Below, in pieces: positions 61,284 to 64,000 of a DNA stretch of 64,000 nt. This stretch comes from Streptomyces flavofungini (GTDB lineage: Bacteria; Actinomycetota; Actinomycetes; Streptomycetales; Streptomycetaceae). Location of the stretch: NCBI RefSeq assembly GCF_014650815.1, contig NZ_BMVR01000019.1:49109-113108 (forward strand). The letters run 5' to 3'. The notes beneath the pieces are model-generated. The model was given only the letters and a program-made list of their open reading frames with translations, searched no databases and had not been told where the DNA came from. A program made the position numbers and the translations under genes. Each line of letters starts with the position of its first letter. Position 1 is the stretch's first letter.

Positions 61284-62954
61284 CTATTCGCCGGAGAGCA
61301 CCGCCTGCGCCGCCTTGCGAGCCTCTTCGGCGCTGTCCGCGGCACGGGCCGCGGCCGCGGCCCGCTCGCACTGGGCCAGCGTGTACTTGCCCAGCGTCGC
61401 CCGGACGTAAGGAATCGACGCCGAGCCCATAGAGAGGGAGGTGACACCCAGACCGGTCAGGACACAGGCCAGCAGCGGGTCGGACGCGGCCTCGCCGCAC
61501 ACGCCGCAGCTCTTGCCCTCGGCCTTGGCCGACTCGGCGGACATCGCGACCAGGTCGAGCAACGCCGGCTGCCAAGGGTCCTGCAGCCGGGACACGGCAC
61601 CGACCTGCCGGTCGGCGGCGAAGGTGTACTGCGCGAGGTCATTGGTGCCGAGCGAAAGGAACTCGACCTCCTGCAGGATCGAACGCGCCCGCAGCGCGGC
61701 CGACGGAATCTCCACCATCGCACCGAACTTGGCCTGCAGCCCCGCCTCACGGCACGCGTCGGCGAACGCCTTGGCATCAGCACGGTCCGCGACCATCGGA
61801 GCCATGACCTCGAGGTAGACCGGGAGCCCCTCCACGGCCTTGGCCAGCGCGGTGAGCTGCGTCCGCAGCACCTCGGGGTGGTCGAGGAGCGAACGCAGGC
61901 CGCGCACACCGAGGGCCGGGTTCGGCTCGTCGGTCGGCGTCAGGAAGTCGAGCGGCTTGTCCGCACCGGCATCGAGCACGCGGACGACCACACGGCCCTC
62001 GGGGAAGGCTTCGAGGACCTGGCGGTACGCCTCGACCTGCTTCTCCTCGGTCGGCGCCTTGGTGCTGTCGTCGAGGAACAGGAACTCCGTACGGAACAGG
62101 CCGACGCCCTCGGCGCCCGCCTCGACCGCGGCGGGCACGTCGGCGGGACCGCCGACGTTCGCGAGCAGCGGCACCTTGTGCCCGTCCGACGTGGCGCCGG
62201 GTCCGGTCGACGCGGCGAGCGCGGCCTTGCGCGCGGCAGCGGCGGCCTCCAGCTCGGCACGCTTCTCCGCGCTGGGGTCGACGAAGATCTCACCGGTGCT
62301 GCCGTCGACGGCCACGACTGTGCCCTCGGCGAGCTCACCGGCACCGGGCAGCGCGACGATGGCGGGTACGCCGAGCGCCCGCGCCAGGATCGCGCTGTGG
62401 CTGGTCGGCCCACCCTCTTCGGTGACGAAGCCGAGCACGAGCGCCGGGTCGAGGAGCGCGGTGTCCGCGGGCGCGAGGTCACGGGCGATCAGCACGTACG
62501 GCTCGTCGCTGTCCGGTACGCCCGGCATGGGGACGCCGAGCAGCCGCGCGACGATGCGGTTCCGCACGTCGTCGAGGTCTGCGACGCGACCGGCCATGTA
62601 CTCACCCGCGCCCGCGAGGAGCTCGCGATAGTGGGAGAACGCGTCGTAGATGCCGCGCTCGGCCGTGCTGCCGACGGCGACGCGTCGGTCCACGTCGGCC
62701 ATGAGCTCCGGGTCCTGAGCGATCATCGCCTGGGCTTCGAGCACCGCCTGGGCCTCGCCGCCCGCCAGGTTGCCGCGCGCCATCAGGTCGGCGGCCACAG
62801 CCTCGACGGCCTTGCGGGCGCGCCCCTGTTCGCGCTCCGCGTCCTCCGCCGGGATCTGCTTGGCCGGCGGTTCGAGGACTGCCGTGCCCATGTGCCGAAC
62901 CTCGCCGATCGCCACCCCGTGGCTCACACCGACGCCTCGCAGCGTTGTCTCCAT
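61284..62954 (-). CDS. ptsI: Phosphoenolpyruvate-protein phosphotransferase (PTS Enzyme I)
   Basis: A 556-aa Enzyme I, which takes phosphate from phosphoenolpyruvate and passes it to HPr for sugar import. The active-site histidine is H186 in EEGGPTSHSAILARALGVPA. The N-terminal LRGVGVSHGVAIGEVRH and PEP-binding C-terminal domain (TNDLAQYTFAADRQVGAVSR, with SAKAEGKSCGVCGEAASDPL) are complete. It follows crr by 80 bp on the same strand. Start: ATG 62954. Confidence 0.97.
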   Translation of the reverse strand: METTLRGVGVSHGVAIGEVRHMGTAVLEPPAKQIPAEDAEREQGRARKAVEAVAADLMARGNLAGGEAQAVLEAQAMIAQDPELMADVDRRVAVGSTAERGIYDAFSHYRELLAGAGEYMAGRVADLDDVRNRIVARLLGVPMPGVPDSDEPYVLIARDLAPADTALLDPALVLGFVTEEGGPTSHSAILARALGVPAIVALPGAGELAEGTVVAVDGSTGEIFVDPSAEKRAELEAAAAARKAALAASTGPGATSDGHKVPLLANVGGPADVPAAVEAGAEGVGLFRTEFLFLDDSTKAPTEEKQVEAYRQVLEAFPEGRVVVRVLDAGADKPLDFLTPTDEPNPALGVRGLRSLLDHPEVLRTQLTALAKAVEGLPVYLEVMAPMVADRADAKAFADACREAGLQAKFGAMVEIPSAALRARSILQEVEFLSLGTNDLAQYTFAADRQVGAVSRLQDPWQPALLDLVAMSAESAKAEGKSCGVCGEAASDPLLACVLTGLGVTSLSMGSASIPYVRATLGKYTLAQCERAAAAARAADSAEEARKAAQAVLSGE

Positions 62955-63034
62955 TACACCGTCTCCGCTAGTGCGACGGGCCCAGCCGCCGCGGTGGTTG
63001 TCCTACCTGCCGTCGGCCACCGACGGCGCCGACG

Positions 63035-63484
63035 TCACTTCCAGCTGAAGAGAGCGTCGCCGGCCTTCACTTCGCCGTCCTCGACGAGGTCGGACAGGGA
63101 CTCGCCCGTCGCCTCGAGCGCCACGATGGGGCACACGGGGGACTTGCCGGCGGCCTCGACGGCGGCCGGGTCCCAGCGCACCACGGTCTGACCGCGCTGC
63201 ACCGTGTCCCCCTTGTTGACGAGGAGCTCGAAGCCCTCGCCATTGAGCTGAACGGTGTCGATGCCCAGGTGCGTCAGAACGCCGTGGCCTTGGTCGTCCA
63301 CGACGACGAAGGCGTGCGGGTGAAGAGATACGACGATGCCGTCGACGGGAGCGACGGCATCGGAGGGCTCGCGAACCGGGTCGATGGCCGTACCGGGGCC
63401 GACCATCGCGCCCGAGAAGACGGGGTCGGGTACCGCAGCGAGTCCGATGGCGCGTCCAGCAAGCGGGGACGTAACGCTGGTCAT
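63035..63484 (-). CDS. crr: PTS glucose-type EIIA component (Crr)
   Basis: A 149-aa EIIA domain protein. The phosphorylated histidine is H72 in GVLTHLGIDTVQL, and the nearby H57 lies in SLHPHAFVVV. It relays phosphate from HPr to a sugar permease and in other bacteria also regulates metabolism. The gene order crr-ptsI is the Streptomyces core arrangement. ATG 63484; no EIIBC permease is encoded here. Confidence 0.97.
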   Translation of the reverse strand: MTSVTSPLAGRAIGLAAVPDPVFSGAMVGPGTAIDPVREPSDAVAPVDGIVVSLHPHAFVVVDDQGHGVLTHLGIDTVQLNGEGFELLVNKGDTVQRGQTVVRWDPAAVEAAGKSPVCPIVALEATGESLSDLVEDGEVKAGDALFSWK

Positions 63485-63629
63485 GGCAAGCTCCCAGGGG
63501 GGTGGAGAATCGTTACCGCCGTCACTACCTGTCCTTGACGACGCACTGTTCAGAAGGGTAAGTCATAGGAAGTCCCGGTTCCGCATGAGAGGTCCCGGTT
63601 GGCAGGAGTAGCAGCACTGCACAAACGAT

Positions 63630-63658
63630 TTGCGCCGACCCGAACGCCGTTGTAGAGT
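63630..63658 (+). promoter_or_regulatory. rrn operon promoter P1-type
   Basis: TTGCGC (63630-63635), a 17-bp spacer and TAGAGT (63653-63658) form a good housekeeping-type promoter pointing to the right. Confidence 0.75.
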
Positions 63659-63766
63659 CGGACTCCTGCCCAGCGCCGAACGACGCACTCAGCGTCCAGG
63701 CCAGGTAGCAACTATCGAGTCGGATCCTATCTCGGGGTCTGGTTCTGCATGTCCACAGATGATCGT

Positions 63767-63797
63767 GGTCAGAGAGCCGAAAACGACCTGATAGAGT
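63767..63797 (+). promoter_or_regulatory. Second rrn operon promoter
   Basis: GGTCAG (63767-63772), a 19-bp spacer and TAGAGT (63792-63797), again facing the rRNA leader. Streptomyces rrn operons have several tandem promoters; this fits one of the downstream ones. Confidence 0.6.
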
Positions 63798-63878
63798 TTG
63801 GAAACACCGAAGGGAAGCGCCCGGAGGAAAGCCTCAGTGAGTATCACTGCGGGTGAGTACGAAGGAAGCGTCCGTTCC

Positions 63879-64000
63879 TTGAGAACTCAACAGCGTGCCA
63901 AAAGTCAACGCCAGATATGTTGATACCCCGTCTACCGGAACATTTTTCTGGTGGCGAGGTTCCTTTGAAAAAGTCCTTCTACGGAAGGCACACAGCGAGG
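63879..64000 (+). ncRNA. 5' leader of an rRNA operon (16S begins beyond the window)
   Basis: TTGAGAACTCAACAGCGTGC and the following AAAAGTCAACGCCAGATATG belong to the conserved pre-16S leader of Streptomyces rrn operons, containing antitermination-like and RNase III processing elements. The mature 16S gene is cut off by the window end. Confidence 0.8.

Overview
The window is high-GC DNA (runs of G/C at third codon positions, GTG starts, 4-bp ATGA/GTGA gene overlaps, RbpA, a conservon, mycothiol-type chemistry) and is almost certainly from a Streptomyces chromosome or a very close actinomycete. Housekeeping genes appear in an order familiar from the Streptomyces core: ppm1, fxsA, rbpA and a glycerophosphodiesterase near the left end, and crr-ptsI followed by the leader of an rRNA operon at the right end. 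The accessory and catabolic genes lie between them.

Region by region: 0-4.5 kb, an Lrp regulator, an amidohydrolase, polyprenol-phosphate mannose synthase and FxsA. 4.8-8.8 kb, rbpA with a sigma-R type promoter, a GDPD/YczE operon and a divergent MocR regulator. 8.9-13.3 kb, an FtsK/HerA-like membrane protein with a degenerate P-loop and a 64-aa membrane partner, then ankyrin and HEAT repeat proteins. 13.6-17 kb, an overlapping operon of two glycosyltransferases and an SGNH hydrolase. 17-22.5 kb, a 5-oxoproline operon (MFS permease, DUF1445 protein, pxpA, pxpB, pxpC) opposite a GntR/FCD regulator, with a clear operator-like palindrome inside the operon promoter. 22.6-30.2 kb, a three-gene SMC/condensin-like operon (JetA-, JetB- and JetC-like) without an adjacent JetD nuclease; this is the most interesting system in the window. 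30.2-39.7 kb, an N-demethylation cluster (Rieske oxygenase, monomeric sarcosine oxidase-like enzyme, dimethylglycine oxidase-like enzyme, mycothiol-dependent formaldehyde dehydrogenase, IclR regulator, Rieske ferredoxin, ferredoxin reductase) that fits glycine betaine or a similar methylamine. 39.7-49.5 kb, a minisatellite, a membrane protein and a conservon (cvnA, B, C ... D) interrupted by a 1215-aa 5-oxoprolinase/hydantoinase. 49.6-61.2 kb, glpK/glpF, a thiolase with its Zn-ribbon partner, a VanX-type dipeptidase, a Nudix hydrolase, a GH31 glycosidase, acetoacetyl-CoA synthetase and an unknown protein. 61.3-63.5 kb, ptsI and crr of the PTS. 63.6-64 kb, promoters and leader of an rrn operon whose 16S gene should begin just beyond the window.

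Functional threads: the demethylation cluster couples three successive N-demethylations to formaldehyde removal. The pxp operon and the fused oxoprolinase in the conservon are two unrelated solutions to 5-oxoproline recycling within 30 kb. glpF/glpK and GDPD both feed glycerol and glycerol-3-phosphate into metabolism, and general PTS components sit at the right end. All family assignments come from reading translated sequence and motifs; no database search was run.
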